From: Bacteroidota bacterium
Lineage (GTDB): Bacteria; Bacteroidota; Bacteroidia; Bacteroidales; Dysgonomonadaceae
Direction: 5' to 3'
Assembly (NCBI GenBank): GCA_023418255.1
Contig: JAEZZZ010000124.1
Span: 1 to 13,030 of the forward strand
DNA: 13,030 nt
The notes beneath the pieces are model-generated. The model had not been told where the DNA came from and did no database searches. It saw only the letters and a list, made by a program, of their open reading frames with translations. A program made the position numbers and the translations under genes. Positions 12,906 to 13,030 of this stretch are shown piece after piece (the stretch's first letter is position 1; every line of letters starts with the position of its first letter).

Positions 12906-12947
12906 TTCATAATCATGAGGTCCCGAGTTCAATTCTCGGTCTCGCTA
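12906..12947 (+). other. 3' half of a tRNA (anticodon CAT): prophage attachment site
   Basis: From 12906 the sequence is a tRNA 3' half: anticodon loop TTCATAA with CAT at 12908-12910, stem strand TCATG, AGGTC, a perfect T-arm CCGAG-TTCAATT-CTCGG (12923-12939), acceptor strand TCTCGCT and discriminator A at 12947. Upstream there is no matching acceptor strand (AGCGAGA), D-arm or anticodon 5' stem; the preceding TTGGA does not pair with TCATG. A tRNA 3' half without its 5' half at the edge of phage genes is the mark of an att site used by a tyrosine integrase, here probably in tRNA-Met or tRNA-Ile(CAT). CCA is not encoded. Confidence 0.8.
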
Positions 12948-12980
12948 CAACTTAAAAACAACTTGAAAACGAGGCTTGCA

Positions 12981-13014
12981 CAGGAATTTACTTGAAAAAG
13001 TAGATTCCTGTTTT
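12981..13014 (+). terminator. Rho-independent terminator, probably of the host tRNA gene
   Basis: Arms 12981-12993 and 12998-13010 pair over 13 bp with one G-T wobble around a GAAA tetraloop, followed by TTTT. It lies 34 bp beyond the tRNA 3' end and would terminate the intact tRNA transcript before integration. The surrounding sequence, 12948-13030, has no gene and is probably host DNA. Confidence 0.75.
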
Positions 13015-13030
13015 CGTTTAAAAAATCACG

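Overview
The window looks like one end of a temperate phage (prophage) integrated in a Bacteroidales-type genome. The evidence is low G+C, A-rich rather than Shine-Dalgarno-rich starts, a promoter pair fitting the Bacteroidetes TTTG / TAnnTTTG pattern, a recombinase of the Mpi type known from Bacteroides, and a phage-type gene order. Host genus cannot be fixed from the sequence alone.

Layout. A divergent switch at about 10962-11120 separates two operons. Leftward (minus strand, 10961 down to the left edge) runs a tightly packed early/replication operon. It holds three small early proteins including a winged-helix DNA-binding protein, a 46-aa membrane peptide, a long coiled-coil protein, a possible ssDNA-binding-like protein, a RecE-like PD-(D/E)XK protein and two unrecognised proteins. 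A 310-bp noncoding island follows with two structurally odd tRNA-like genes and strong hairpins. Beyond it come an 831-aa SNF2-type helicase fused to a DNA methyltransferase, a replication initiator with an iteron-like repeat array, a DnaC-type helicase loader, a small unknown, an Mpi-like serine invertase, several very small ORFs and an ASCH-domain protein. Rightward (plus strand, 11121-12519) runs a lysogeny-side operon: an XRE repressor with a leucine-zipper-like tail, a second small HTH protein, an unrecognised helical protein and a lipoprotein. A separate HTH gene (12553-12819) follows.

Right boundary. At 12906-12947 there is the 3' half of a tRNA with a CAT anticodon and no matching 5' half. 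This is what an attachment site in a tRNA gene looks like. Sequence beyond it, with a good rho-independent terminator at 12981-13014, is probably host. No integrase lies near this end, so it is presumably at the other end.

How it fits together (inference). The repressor probably binds two dyads 21 bp apart that cover both divergent promoters. When repression fails, the leftward operon makes recombination proteins, the helicase-methyltransferase and the initiator/loader pair, which probably open an origin inside the initiator gene. In the lysogen the rightward operon also supplies a lipoprotein, a candidate for lysogenic conversion or superinfection exclusion. The least explained items are the two tRNA-like genes, the helicase-methyltransferase fusion with altered motifs and the repressor-linked lipoprotein cassette.
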